Shown: piece after piece, positions 24,600 to 36,695 of the stretch
Layout of the letters: each line of letters opens with the position of its first letter
Numbering within the stretch: the stretch's first letter is position 1
Origin: Cryptomeria japonica
Lineage: Eukaryota > Streptophyta > Pinopsida > Cupressales > Cupressaceae
Assembly (NCBI RefSeq): GCF_030272615.1
Contig: NC_081415.1
Coordinates: 606,185,137 to 606,249,136, forward strand
Reading direction: 5' to 3'
DNA: 64,000 nt
Made by a program: the position numbers and the translations under genes
Notes under the pieces: model-generated
Database searches by the model: none
What the model saw: the letters and a program-made list of their open reading frames with translations, nothing else
Told to the model about the DNA's origin: nothing

Positions 24600-24995
24600 G
24601 TTGCATCATCATTTTTCAATGCAACATTGGCTAAAAAGTCTACCGTGATATTCTTCGATCTCTCTATCCAATTAATAGAAAAAACACTAAAATGCTCAAT
24701 GATATCCCAAACTGCATGCTTATATCTTTTCAATCCATCATTTTTTGATGCATATTTGGATCTTACCTGAGAGAACCAATTTTGAATCTCCTAAAATTTT
24801 CAACATTTGTATCCCATGCCTCTTTGCAACTTCAAGCCCCAATAATGGAGCTTCATATTCTGCAGTGTTGTTTGTGCACTAAAAGGCTAACAAAAAGGAA
24901 TATTTAAAAGTTATACCTGATGGGGATACAAAAAGAACTCCTGCTCCAAACCTTCCTTGGAGCAAGCTCCATCAAAATACATTTTCCATAGACCA
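24600..24995 (-). pseudogene. Archaeal-type (additional) RNase H, upstream of RT
   Basis: The reading starts LWKMYFDGACSK, continues after a one-base shift with GAGVLFVSPSG, and ends INWIERSKNITVDFLA..A. These are the first Asp strand, the Gly-rich turn and the last helix of the RNase H fold found as an extra domain in Tat-lineage elements. Here it lies between protease and RT, not between RNase H and integrase. A linker of about 100 residues (24599-24300) separates it from RT. Stops and shifts make it inactive. Confidence 0.65.
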
Positions 24996-25038
24996 TCCTG
25001 TTGTGATTCTAATTAAATCACAATGGAGTCAGTATTTT

Positions 25039-25761
25039 TTAACTGAGGTAAAATTGGTTGCACCTTAAGTTGTCAAGATCCACATCAATCATGCAATCAA
25101 GCATGCTAGGATCTGCATTCTCAATTACTGTAGGAGCACGTGGCTCTCTATATAACTTGACTTGATTCCCATTGATTGGGATAGTAGCATAAGATAAATC
25201 CAATTGGACATTTCTGCCTACTGCTGTTGTCCACTGCCTGGATAATAACATGCCATAATGAGGCTTAGTGTTAGTGACAATAACATCCATCTTATATGTC
25301 GCTTCAGGAAATGCTGCTATCTTCACTTCAACATCTCTCATTGTACCTATCACAGGCACTTCCCTATTATCCATAGCATAGCATTTCCCATATACTGTAG
25401 TCATTGATAATCATAATTCTTTCATGACACCATAAGGCATTACATTAGCAACTACACTTAAATCTATCATACAATTTTTTATCAACCGGTTATTTACTAA
25501 CAAAGTGACATAAAAAGGATTTACCTGTGAAGGCTCTTGAGTAATAGTTGTTCCAACATAAACATCTGGGGTTTGGAACTCTTGATCCTTTCCATTTTTA
25601 ACTGAACCAGTGGGTAGTACTGTGTTACTATCAGATATATTAGAAAACAAAGACAAGGCAACTTCTCTATGTTCTTTTATTTTTAGTAACATCATTAATG
25701 GGACAGTAACTTTCATTTGTGTAAGAGCCTGAGCCATGCCAAATGTGGAATTGCTACTCAA
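25039..25761 (-). pseudogene. Aspartic protease region
   Basis: Two blocks (25761-25411 and 25404-25039), split by a stop, form the retropepsin-like domain. The active-site motif reads MIDLSVVANVMP where D-S/T-G-A would be expected, so Gly is lost. The flap and second half include VIVTNTKPHYGMLLSRQW. It follows gag closely and would have been part of the gag-pol polyprotein. Confidence 0.7.
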
Positions 25762-25784
25762 CTCAGCATTAGCTTTAACTCTTT

Positions 25785-28348
25785 CTACCTTAGGCTAACT
25801 TGCCTTCTTTGTTGTGGCAGCTCCTTGTGTATCATTTGTATTGTTATCATCTGTACTCTTGGGTACATCTTTAATTTGATCTTTCTTTTCTTGACCCATT
25901 TGAGGGTAGTAGCACTACTTGTTGCCTTTTTCTGAAAAACCTCTTTTATAAACATAGAACCAGGTTCACCCTGATCACTATCCTTTTTGGTGCTCCTTAG
26001 GTTATAATTGTGCTTTGCCTTAGCTATAGCAACTTTGGTGAGATTTTTCACTTCTTCCTCACTAGGCCTTCTAAGATGAACTTCTTCATCTTCAATGGTT
26101 ACCACATTCAGAGTAGGATGCCAATTAAGTGTTAGTTGTCCTTGAAAAGACTTTTTACTATCCAGCACATCACTAAATTCACTTTGTACAAATTCCTCAT
26201 CACTTTCTACAATGGTTTCAAACATATTAATATCAGGCTCAACCTCTTGCCTTAGGGACTCTTCAAGGGCTTGAGCAACTGCACACTGATGAGGAGAATG
26301 TGGCCCATCACAAGCAATACACCAGGGAGTGTTTTCTATGTTGTGAACATTTTTTCCTTTTAAGGGATCAGGGGTGTCTTGGCTTTGAGCATTCTTAGGT
26401 TTCTCATTCTGAGGTTTACCATCCTTCCAGTTGGTATTATAAGGCATATCATGCAATCTGGGAGGTCTATCTTGCCAATTATAGTGAGGCTTATCATTTT
26501 TATTTACCTTAGCAATTAGATCCTTCATAGCAGTGACTAACTTTTTTATCTTATCTTCCTCCTTAGCAACTTTATTTGGTTGCTGTTTTGTTTCCTGCCA
26601 TAGCCTACCATCAACCCTTCTTCCTAATTTTTTGGATGCTTTCCTATTTCTCTCCACATTGATAGCAATTCTGAATGCATCTCTTAGGCTATGTGGATTC
26701 TTATCCTTTAAAATATAAGCCATTTTGCAATCAAATGCATTATAATAAGCGTTCAAGCACATGTTATCATCTAGTCTCATCACCCGATACAACCTATGCA
26801 TGGCTTTCTGAAATCTAGCATTGAAATCGATGACCATTTCATTATCAAATTTTCTAATATTATTGAATTTCATTTAACATGAAACTCACATTTGTTTTGT
26901 CACCATACTATTCTTGAAAGAAATTATTGAAATCCTCCCAAGACCCAATACTATTAACAGGGAGACCTCTGTACCAATCTCTTGCATTATCTATTAGGGA
27001 CTGGACAAATAATTTCATTATGACATCTTCATCTGCTATCTCATAATCATTTATCAAGTCACTAAAAGATTTTAAATGCTCCTTTGCACTAATTGCATTA
27101 TTTCGAGCAAACTTAGGGAGTCTATCTCTTAACTCAGTAGGAATATGGTTGGGATATCCTGGGATTCCATCAAAAAATAACTACCTGTACTGCTCTAAGT
27201 TGATGGGTCTCCTTTGGAAATGGTTAACAACATTGTTATTACCCATGTTCATTCTCACAGTAGGGATTTGAGTCTGAGAGATTTGATTATTCTGGTTAAT
27301 TACAGGGGCTTGACTGGCTATTTCTATATTGACAGGCAAAGTGGGATGAATTTTAACAGGGGGAGAAAAAACTTGCTGAGGAATAGGCTTATTGAGATCT
27401 TCTGATGGGAAAATGATAGGGGGAGCTTTTAGATAACCAATTTTTCTTTTGACTTCTTGGTTAGCTGCCTCTAACTAAGCTTTCCCTAACTCCATTTGTA
27501 GATCTTCTTTCTCCTTCCTCATTCTTTCCATCTCCCTCTCATGTGCTAATAATCTATGAGAGATGTCCACCGTAGCCTTTGATCCTGACCCATCTTCCAT
27601 GCATTTTTTCTTTCCTTTATCAACCACATTTCTAACAGGTTGTGGGTCACTAGAAACCTCCTTATTTGGTTGGATCACTGACTTATATGCTGGTTTGGCT
27701 TTGGGAACTAGAATTTCCCTGATCACAGGACCTCCATCATCACTCTTTTCCTTTTCTTGGTCCAACAATTCAAGATCTACAATCTGCCTAAGAAGCCTAT
27801 CTCTTTCCATCAGTTTTGCTTTGACTTCCTTCTCCCTATTTTCTTCCTTTTGGGCTCTTAAGGAGATTAAGTGATGGAACTTTCTATTTAGGTCTTCTAT
27901 TTCTTGGGACACTTCATCTTCATCAGGGAAAATCTCCTCAGAGTCAGATACGTTAACTTGGTCTATATCAATCAAGCGGATGTTTCCATCATCTATTCTA
28001 GGCACGGAATGTTTGACTATATTAGAACTATTTCTGTCTTTCCCAGAAAAAACTAGCATGAGATATATCTTGATTTAAAACTTGAACATCATCCATATTT
28101 CCAAATAATCCAGAATGAAAACCTAAAACATCATGTTCAGATTCTCAGGAAGAAGAATTAGATTTTGCATATATAGGTCTATCAGATACCTTACTAGTAT
28201 TGTTACTTTTCTGCACCCATGCAACATTTGATGGCTCATGTAGTACTAATCTTTTCTGACCTCTTCATGATTGTTCAGGTAATCCCTCCTATAACGTCTC
28301 ACGAGGATGTTTCTTCATGAAGGACCTAGTGTTCTTTCCTCCTTGCAT
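25785..28348 (-). pseudogene. gag of giant-LTR element
   Basis: An ATG at 28348 begins MQGGKNTRSFMKK. Block 28059-27475 is a charged coiled-coil region with KDRNSSN and REKEVKAKLMERDRLL. The capsid-like retrotransposon gag core lies at about 27180-26880 (DARDWYRGLP style: here DNARDWYRGLPVNS) and continues in block 26873-25785. That block ends in a single zinc knuckle, CIACDGPHSPHQC. Stops break the N-terminal part and the core. The leader between the LTR and this ATG is 28349-28579. Confidence 0.75.
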
Positions 28349-28579
28349 TCTGCTTGTTTCCTTTTCAGAATTTTCTTATTTTAAAGGATTGGTTGAACTA
28401 ACAGAGTCGCCACCACAGATCTATGGGAAATATGAAAACAAGCTGTGAACAAAATACTGTAAATCTTCAGACCAACATCATGTATCAAATATCATGCAAA
28501 TTTCTTTAAATGAATATATCAAGACAACACCGAAATTTTATTAAAACACCAATCTACATCTGGATTAATAGTATGACTC

Positions 28580-28601
28580 TCCCTAGCAGAGTCACCACTT
28601 T
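28580..28601 (-). other. Primer binding site (PBS) region
   Basis: On the minus strand GTGGTGACTCTGCTAGGG begins four bases after the LTR end. TGGYGACTCTGCTGGGG-like words next to 5' LTRs are common in plant Tat-type elements. The priming tRNA is not decided here. A second similar word (GTGGCGACTCTGTTAG) lies about 180 bases downstream at 28395-28415. Confidence 0.6.
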
Positions 28602-29517
28602 TGTTGTTCTCAAATTCTGATTCCCCTTAAAAACCCTTATAATAAAATAATAAACTATGTCTGTAGAAGAGAAATCAAAGAGAAGGAAACTTCAGAGCAA
28701 CATATGAGAAGGTTTTAAAACCTTCTACACTTTGAACTTATCCAAAGTTAAGGCGGGTATACCTTATGTGAATTGACTTCACACTTTTAAAAGACAGATC
28801 CACAGTAAACCAGTTCAAAAACCAATGAATCCTATCACCTCAAAACTAACTAAAACAAAGAAAGAAAGCTTATACTCATGTTCAGTGTTGACCTACAAGA
28901 CATGTAAAAAAGACAACTACAATTGATACCGGTTTCTTATCCAGGCCACAAAGTCATCTAAGTTTAAACAATACTCCCACAATCAAATATCTCCACACAT
29001 CCCATCACTTTGGCTTCTATACAACCCCACATATGCCTGACATACCTAAGAATTTATCCTTATCAAACTAGACTGCATTCATCAAATTCAAAATCTCCCA
29101 CAAGGAATTTACTGATAGAAATGCTTCATGCGTATTTAATTTCCCTCCTAGAGAGAAACGCTAAGAAACACCTCTATTTAAGACTGCCTTACAATCCAAT
29201 ACTCAAATGAATAACCCTAGATTACTCATATTGAAAACAATAAATATTTGCAAGTAGACTAGAAGACAACACAAAATTTAGGCTCGAAAGTTGATAGTCT
29301 GTATATTGATATTAATTTTGAGAAAATATTACAAAACTCAGAGTATTCTCCATAAGACTAGAAAAATCCCAGATATATTTCTGCAGAGTTTTCTTACAAA
29401 TTCTTGTGATCATTTTTTAGAAGTCCTGGTATCCATTTATATTAACATGAATGCATACAAGCTTCAAACCTTTCAAAAGAAAGTTTGTTACAAACAAGAG
29501 TCTTTTCCAAGAAGCGG

Positions 29518-32500
29518 TTACAAGTCCTTTTCAACATCTGTGGCTTCCTCTGCTTGTTGTTCTATTGCAACCTCTTCTAACTGCTCTACATCTAGCATTG
29601 TGTACTTTCTTGTCGACTCCTGGTATACATCGTCAGTAGGCCACGAGAAGTTAATCACTTTTCCCTTCATCTTGGCTAATCTTTTCCAAGAATTCCTCAT
29701 TTTGTTGACCTCTGAATTTAGAAAACCATAGTGTGATTTGATTTTCTCAATCTCCTCAATTGTTTTGACAAATAGGGAAGTATCATCTGAATCAATGATT
29801 CCTTTTATTCTCAATGATAGGTTGGCTTCTAATTCATTAAGCCATATTTGTTTGTCCTTCAATTGAGTTGGACTGGCAAAACCCCTTGGGAGTAATTCAA
29901 ATACTTGATTAGTGTACTCTTTCTTGTACAAGTTGATCTTTCTATCTACATTATCTACTCCTTCTGCTAACTTTTCTAGATCCTTTTCCATGTCATGGGT
30001 GGATTTGATAATGGGGTCAGCCCCTGCCTCATCATAAGATACACAAATAAGTTCTAGATCCTGCTCCCTGAGTTTCCACTTGTCAAAAATAGGCATCAGA
30101 ACAACCTTGTCTCCATTGAGCTCATTCCACATGTCCAAAATTTTGCTCATGTTGTTGTACATTAATGAGGACCCTATGGTGTTAGCAAAACTCAAAATTG
30201 TAGCCCTCACTCTCTCTTCATATTTCTTTGCAAACAGGGTTGGAGCCTCTTTTAGCTTTTCCAACTCATGGGGAGTGATCTCAACCAATTGGGAACTAGA
30301 AGGTGCTAGAGATGGTGGGAATTCAATGATGGGGCTAGTAGGTGGAGGCCATTTAGGAGAAGAAGCGATCATCAATGTTGAGGACTCACCTTGACAGTAT
30401 TGTCCAGCCAACTGGCTTTTCAACTTGGCAATAATGCTATCTTTACCCATTACCTCTTCCTTGGCATTGTTGTAAGCTTTTAAAACTGTCTGCAACTTAG
30501 CTTGGAGATCTACCTTTTCCTTTGCTTCTTTCTTTTCCACTACAACACTGAACTTTGTAGTCTCTAGGACTGTGCTTGCATCTTCTACTACCCCTGTGTC
30601 TTGGACTCTCTTAACAATGATACCTCCAAGGTAACTTGACCCTGGGGTATCCTTTTTCTTTCTATTTTCATCTCTTTTCAGAGACCACATGACCAGGGCG
30701 GCATTATCATTGCTAAAGGTCACTCCTTCCATTTGCTTTGTCTCCTTCCTTACTGCATCAAGAATCAATGCATCAACTATATCCCATTCAGGGAGAATCA
30801 ACACACCAACTTTATACAACATCTCTCTTCCTTTCTCAGAATTGATCGCTTTGAACTCCTCCATCATTTCTTACTTAACCTCTTCCTCCACTTGGGCTGC
30901 ATCCTTGAGAGGCTATTCACTTACATTTTTCTCACATCTGATCTTGAATTGATCAATATTTTGCTTCCATAAAAACTGCATAAAAGCTCCGAATGTGACA
31001 AAATTACTGTTAGCTAGGAATTCTTCACTAGCTTGCTTAACAGTAAGGTCCAATTCTTGGCTCTTCAACTCACCATCAGTCAAATCCATTTCAACACTAG
31101 GTGGCTCTTTGGGCATCCTCTCTTGGGTCTCCTCATAGGTATAGGCAATCTCACTGAGACTCCCTAACTGCAATAATTGTTCAGCCACAGCTTGTTCATC
31201 TCCAATGTGGATAGGAGACTGAGATGGAGAATATTGAGGCTCATCAGTTTCAATTTCCTTTCCAACTCTTTGTCTCTTAGGGGAATCCTGAATGTTAATG
31301 ACATCTTCAATCTTCCTTTTCCCTTTTGAAGTGGAAGGCTCACCTGTCACTGGCATCATCATAGTGTACTTTGACTTCTTGCACATTACATAGTCACCAG
31401 GCAGGATAGCTCTAGCAAAGGCAGGCTTAGCCAAGACCATCTTAACCTTATCAGGCTCATTTTGCATTATGGCCTCTCTCTTTTCTTTTAAGGTCTGAAT
31501 GAGGTCTTCAAAATAAAGAATCAGGAATTTTATTTTCTCCTCAAATGGATTGAAGCTAGAAAGAGGGTCATAGCTAGTGTCAAATTGAAGGATAAAATCA
31601 AGGGCTTTCTTATATGCAACCCACTTCTCCTTCCTTCGTTCCTGCTCATCTAAGCTGAATTGATTTCTAATCAGATCTTTTGGGAACTAAAATTTATGTG
31701 GCCTACCTCTACAAATTGCTCTTTTTTTGAACATGTCATTGAAAAAGTCTTCGAGGTCTGCACATCTTGACACTACAGTTGACAGCCTATACGGCTTAAA
31801 GAATTCTTCAAAATATTTCCATCCACCCTTAGTGATTACAAAATGGTGGGCCATGGTAATAGTTGGGAAAATTGTCCCTTTACCCCTATTAGTTAACTCA
31901 GCCTCCTGCACTCCTCCAATCTATCTTAATACTTCTGTAATCCCTATCTTTAATGAGACTTGATAGGGTAGTAAATAGGGGGTGCCTCTAAATCCAAACA
32001 CTCTAAAAATAGTAGACATAGGGTACAAATATATGTCTCCCCAATTGTGAACAATCTTGATATCCTCTACAAACTCCTTAGGTCTAAGAAACTCCAAAAG
32101 AGCCTTAGGAATTCTAGGGTTTTCTCTGCATAGAATAATCCAAATTTTAGATGCAAAGCATCTATCAAACTTTAGATAACTTGCATCCTCTCTATCCCAA
32201 GATAGAACAGTACTCCACAATTGCACTGGCATCTCCTCTTTATCCTTTATCTTGATCAAGTCCATTTCCTTTGCAAAGTAATCAACACCTTTGAATAAGA
32301 ACATGTGCATTAACATGGAATACCATCCAAATGGCCTATCCACCTTACCATTCTTGATTCCTACTAGCCCTTTATGAATTGCATCAGTAAGGTATGAGGC
32401 ATAATCAAATGTTATTGCTATGGAGGGGTTTAGAATTTGTTCAATCATTAACATATAATGGGTTGCCATATTCTTTTCAACATCTTCTCCAAAGATCTGG

Positions 32501-33137
32501 CATAATGCCCAATACATACCTTTAGCTCTCAGAGTAAATAAGTTGAGAGAGAATGGTTCCATTGTGCTGGGGCCTACAACTGTTAACCGCCTATCTTTAC
32601 AAAGAATTCTTTCAATGGGCCATTTCTAAGATGATCCCTTTGTGCATTGTAAACCTGGGCTAACGACTCAAAGTCAATTAGCTCTAATAGATTGGAGGAC
32701 TCACTGAGTTTAAACACTTTCCAGAATTTATCTTCATTTATCTCAATCAAGACTAATCCCTTTATGTTCTTGATGCATCTTGCCATAGGGTCATAATTTT
32801 GTGCAATCAGGGCTAAAAGATCTACATCCATAAAAACACCCGGGACCACGAGCTTTCCTACATCCTGTTCCCATATGCCATTCAAAGGAGCTAGGGAATT
32901 CCTTTGCCCAAAACTAACTTTGAATAGTCCTAAGCCTGACAATCCTATCTCAGGGTCCCTCGACCAATTACCCTTATCATAAAGGCCATCTCCAATTTTT
33001 ATACGAGGGTTCTTGGGTACTAGCTCTTTGGCCTTAGCCCCAGCGTTGGTGGACATGGTTAATTGCTTGAAAAAATCATCAAAGATATTTCAGTCCTGGT
33101 AATTCACCTTCCCTATTAATTCTCTTTTGTGTGCCAT
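29518..33137 (-). pseudogene. LTR-encoded long protein, right (5' LTR) copy
   Basis: Same gene as at 15770-19365, here better preserved at both ends: 33056-32583 (157 codons from MSTNAGAKAK) and 30867-29518 (449 codons, open to the natural stop). Other blocks are 32562-31921, 31911-31687 and 31467-30913. It shares the early TGA (33090-33092) and the mid-gene TAG (31921-31923) with the left copy. A base lost near 32598 shifts the frame after KIGG. The basic linker reads KGKRKIEDV..SPKRQRVGK, a good bipartite-like NLS candidate. Overall the intact parent would encode about 1,200 residues. The C-terminal 450 residues are mostly predicted helix, with charged heptads. Being inside an LTR, it would be transcribed from its own U3 in each LTR copy, independently of gag-pol. 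Confidence 0.65.
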
Positions 33138-33499
33138 TATGGTTAAACAATTATACCACTAGAAGCTAGCGTAGACCTCCAATGAAGTAATTCACACAGC
33201 AGTTTTTGAGAACAAACCAAGAGTTATCAAGAAAAGCACAAAAAAACCTGAGTATTCGCCTAAAGAAAATCGCCCTGCAATAATTCGCTCTTTAACAATT
33301 CGCTCTACAACAATTCACTTTGCAACAAACTTTGATGAAACAATATTTAGCAATCATGTTGATGCAGACTCAAAAGGACAAGTTGGCATTTAAGTTTTTA
33401 GAAATGAACTCTACATGCTTCAACTTTCTTTTCATAATTGAATTCACCAAATCGAATTCAAAACTGGCTCCAATGGGCCATAATTTCTCTAAGTCTTTC

Positions 33500-34860
33500 C
33501 TCTGTTTCACTCTTTCCCTATTTCATAGAACATAAAACCTGTGCTCTTTTCTTTTGTGAAACAACGCTGGCCATTGGATCATGAGAACTTACATCGCATT
33601 TATCTCCGTTTGATCTCTTTGCTTTAGTGTCGGGCCCTACCCCCTTTTTGCCACTTCGTGAACTTTAACAATCGTGCACTTTTCCTTCATGAAGCCATGC
33701 CAAGCGTTAGATTGAACTCAAATCACCTGGTCTTTAACTCCAACTGGGATGGTCAATCTTACTTACTAACTACACCTCATCTTGACGACTAACAGTTTTC
33801 GCCATTTCGCTAAATTTAAGCTATGGGCATCTTCGGGCCACGAAACAACGAGAAGCATTGGATCAATCTTGAGATGAATGCCTTTTAAGTGGGCCCTTTA
33901 TCTGGGAATTACTTACCCCACTTGTTCTCTAATTAATAAATGCCATATGGCAGTTGACCATTAGCCCTAGAAATTTCTTTGGGTTCCACCTTTAATCCGC
34001 CACGTGTTATCTTTATTATTTCCAGATAACTGCCGGTTACACCTAGGTGGGCCCTCAACCACTTTTTTAAAACCACTTGTCACTTGATACATCACTATCG
34101 AGCTCTACAAAAAGTGACAGCTGTTATGCCACATCACGCCTCCGTGTGATCTCCACCTATCTTTCGCAACTTCGCAAACATTATTCTTCCTTTGGCTTGC
34201 AGCCACGAAACCACGAGAACCGTTAGATCAAAACAGACCTGATCTGCTTTTAATTTCAGGCCCTGCTTGTCTTTGGGCCCACCGACCTTTTCCCAACTTC
34301 GCGAAGGTTAAGCAGCTAGCATCTTATCTTCACGAATTCACGCGAGCCGTTAGATCTAAAAAACTTGCTCGTTTTTTACTCCTTTCTATGGCAACCATGC
34401 TTGGGCCCACTACAGACCGCCAACTGAGCGCCTCGTCACTACTCTATAATTGGCAGCTGGACCTACCATGTTCACTGCCACCTTTAGTGGGACCCTTTAC
34501 CTTTTCTCTATTTCACGAAGGTTAAAACACGTTCATCTCCCGGCCACGAATCAATGTGAGCCATTGATCCTTTTCCAACCTGATCACTCTTTAACCAAGG
34601 AAGACCGCTTGTATCTGGGACCCGCCAAACCCTTTCGCCATTTCCCAAAGGTTAAAACATGTTCAGCTTGATCTCACGAAACCATGCTATCCATCTGATT
34701 AGATGAAACTTGATCGGTGTTTATCTTCGGTCCAAACCTATATGTCGGGTCCACTTTTGCCTTTCACTACTTCGTGGAAGCTAACTTTCGAGCACTTTTT
34801 GGTCACAAATCAAAGTGGGCCGTCAGATCAATAGAAAGTTGCATGATACTTATAAGGCCC
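33500..34860 (-). promoter_or_regulatory. U3 array of dyad-containing modules (5' LTR)
   Basis: Same modules as in the other LTR, in the same order. Several dyads are kept or even more symmetrical here (for example CCAACTTCGCGAAGGTTAA near 34296), while others have lost CpG positions. This is the copy expected to drive transcription of the element and of its own LTR frame. Confidence 0.6.
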
Positions 34861-35461
34861 AGTAGACATTAGAAAAGGTAGATTAAAAATGAACAAATTA
34901 AAACATTTAAAGGGACCGCCTAGGTAAATGACAAGGGGGGAACACTTTTTATGATAAATGGAGCTATCACTTAAGTGAATAAAGTAACACCAAATTAGAA
35001 ACCAGAAGGGGTTTTTCTCAGATATTGAAATGACTTTAAAGCCTAAACCCTGAACCCCTTAGGACTCAAAACAATTTTTAAAGAACATGGGCGATACCTG
35101 ACTCAAAAACTTCATAAACTTAGCCAATTATGGGAAAAGAATACCCATATTTTGAATAGTGATAACATAAACATGAACCATCCCAGCTCCTGTAGTCACT
35201 TGTGGACATCCTTGAGCAACATAGGAACATGACCTATTGGCGATTGATAAAAATAAGGCTAACTAGAACAAAATTCAACAACTATATTGATCTGTATCAT
35301 TGTTTTGATTTCTTGATGTGATGATTGATGTTTGATTTTAGAGATTGAATACCTTGTGTAAGAACGATCTATCTGGTTTCAAGTGTACCCTTCCTTGGTT
35401 AAGACAAATTGATGTTTGATTGATAATGCATTTGATCGATTTGATTGTAGACTTTGGTATG

Positions 35462-35559
35462 ATAGTTTATTTGTTTTCAATTTTCATTGAGTGCTTATTG
35501 GGCATCTACTATAGTTTATTTGTTTTCAATTTTCATTGAGTGCTTATTGGGCATCTACT
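35462..35559. repeat. Perfect 49-bp tandem duplication
   Basis: Units 35462-35510 and 35511-35559 are identical as far as I can read. This is a recent local duplication. Confidence 0.95.
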
Positions 35560-35628
35560 CAAGTGTTTGATCTTTACATGATTGTTTATTGCATGGATTT
35601 TCTTTGAGTTTTATAATTTTTATAGCCT

Positions 35629-35815
35629 TTTTTAGGTTATTATTTGATTTTTTGGACTTTTTAGGACAATATTTGATATTTTGGGATTTTTAAAGGACAT
35701 TGTTTGATTTTTTTTTGGATTTTTTTAACACATTATTTGATTTTTTTGAATTTTTTAGGACATTATTTAATTTTTGTAGGACATTATTTGAGTTTTTTAG
35801 AATTTTAAGAATTTT
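35629..35815. repeat. Degenerate tandem array, about 30-bp unit
   Basis: Roughly six imperfect copies of TTTAGGACATTATTTGATTTTT with variable T-runs. Confidence 0.8.
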
Positions 35816-36695
35816 TCCCCAGCCAAGATTAGGAGGATGTCGTCATGATGATAGAAACAGGGTAATTCATTCCCTATAATAGGTTCCTCAACTGAAAATA
35901 ATGCCTTCCAAGCCAGAGTGGAAATCCCCTTTTCATTGATGTACTGGGGGGACTAACTTGATCATCGCTTGACGATAAAATATTGCATGACATGTCAACT
36001 TCAAAACCATGTGTAAGAGAGTGTGTTTTTATCAAACTATTCATCTAAACATAGGAATAATACTAGTGATACAAAGTAGAAGTTTGTATTTGCACAAGGG
36101 TGATGTGTGAACATGCCACATTTCTTCCATCAGTTGAATAGGTGTTCCTGAACTTTTCAAAGATAGGGACTCAATCCATGCTCATAACCTCAAGAAAACT
36201 CAATGAAACACATTTAGTGACTATGATATATTCTCAAAAGGGAAGAGCGGTCCCAAATAAGATCAAGGTACTTAGTTTTTGATTACCTACATGTGTGGAA
36301 GCGGATCTACTCTGGGTCATATTATTGTGATCCTTAGAATCCAACATGATTAACTATGTCAATTATCCTGACTTAAAAAGCAACCTGGATAGAGTCTCAT
36401 TGAAAGCAAGCATCTATATCCCCAATGAGGTTATCACCGTAATCTCACAAATATTGCTCTATTGTCAACTAAGTGTCTATAGCCTCAATGGAGTTAATTG
36501 CATGTTCCCAAAGCCAAGTCTTTGGATGTTCATTTTCAATCCATTTTTGCATTTTCTTTTCAATTTTCTTGTCTTGCTCACTCTTTTATTTTGATCTTTT
36601 TGGATATTGCATTTTATCGCCCTTTATTTTATACATATTGGCTCATAAGAAATGAATATCACATGGGTTGGATAATTATAGTGGCGATGAAATAG

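Larger units (their letters stand above)
14871..35167 (-). mobile_element. Ty3/gypsy (Tat-like) element with giant 6.5-kb LTRs
   Basis: Two long direct repeats (14871-21364 and 28602-35167) begin TGTTGTTCTC and end GATAACA. They flank a 7.2-kb domain whose genes all read on the minus strand in the order gag, protease, archaeal-type RNase H, RT-RNase H, integrase. The 5' LTR is therefore the right-hand copy, and a PBS-like GTGGTGACTCTGCTAGGG sits beside it. Flanking pentamers are GAAAC (14866-14870) and TAAAC (35168-35172), a TSD with one change. In the first 150 or so aligned bases of the LTRs I count 8 differences, so the insertion is not recent. The LTRs are unusual in length and in containing a long reading frame. 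No clear PPT abuts the 3' LTR. All genes carry stops or frameshifts. Confidence 0.85.
28602..35167 (-). repeat. 5' LTR of giant-LTR element (6,566 bp)
   Basis: Collinear with the left copy throughout, including the reading frame (33137-29518) and the U3 modules (about 33500-34860). Differences are scattered substitutions and small indels. This copy would supply the promoter for the element. Confidence 0.9.
35168..36690 (-). other. 3' portion of an older Tat element, with tandem repeats
   Basis: Non-coding. It contains a perfect 49-base duplication and a degenerate TTTAGGACATTATTTGATTT array. A GGCTGGGGAAAAATTC word on the minus strand (about 35810-35825) may be a PPT-like site. If the nested block 36696-61375 is removed, this joins the integrase end at 61750, so it is probably the 3' untranslated part of that element. 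Tandem repeats downstream of integrase are known for Tat/Ogre elements. Confidence 0.4.

Noticed and set aside
14871-35167. Tandem or segmental duplication as the explanation for the 6.5-kb repeats
   Set aside because: TG..CA borders, a PBS-like word, gag-pol genes between the copies and a near-matching TSD fit LTRs better.
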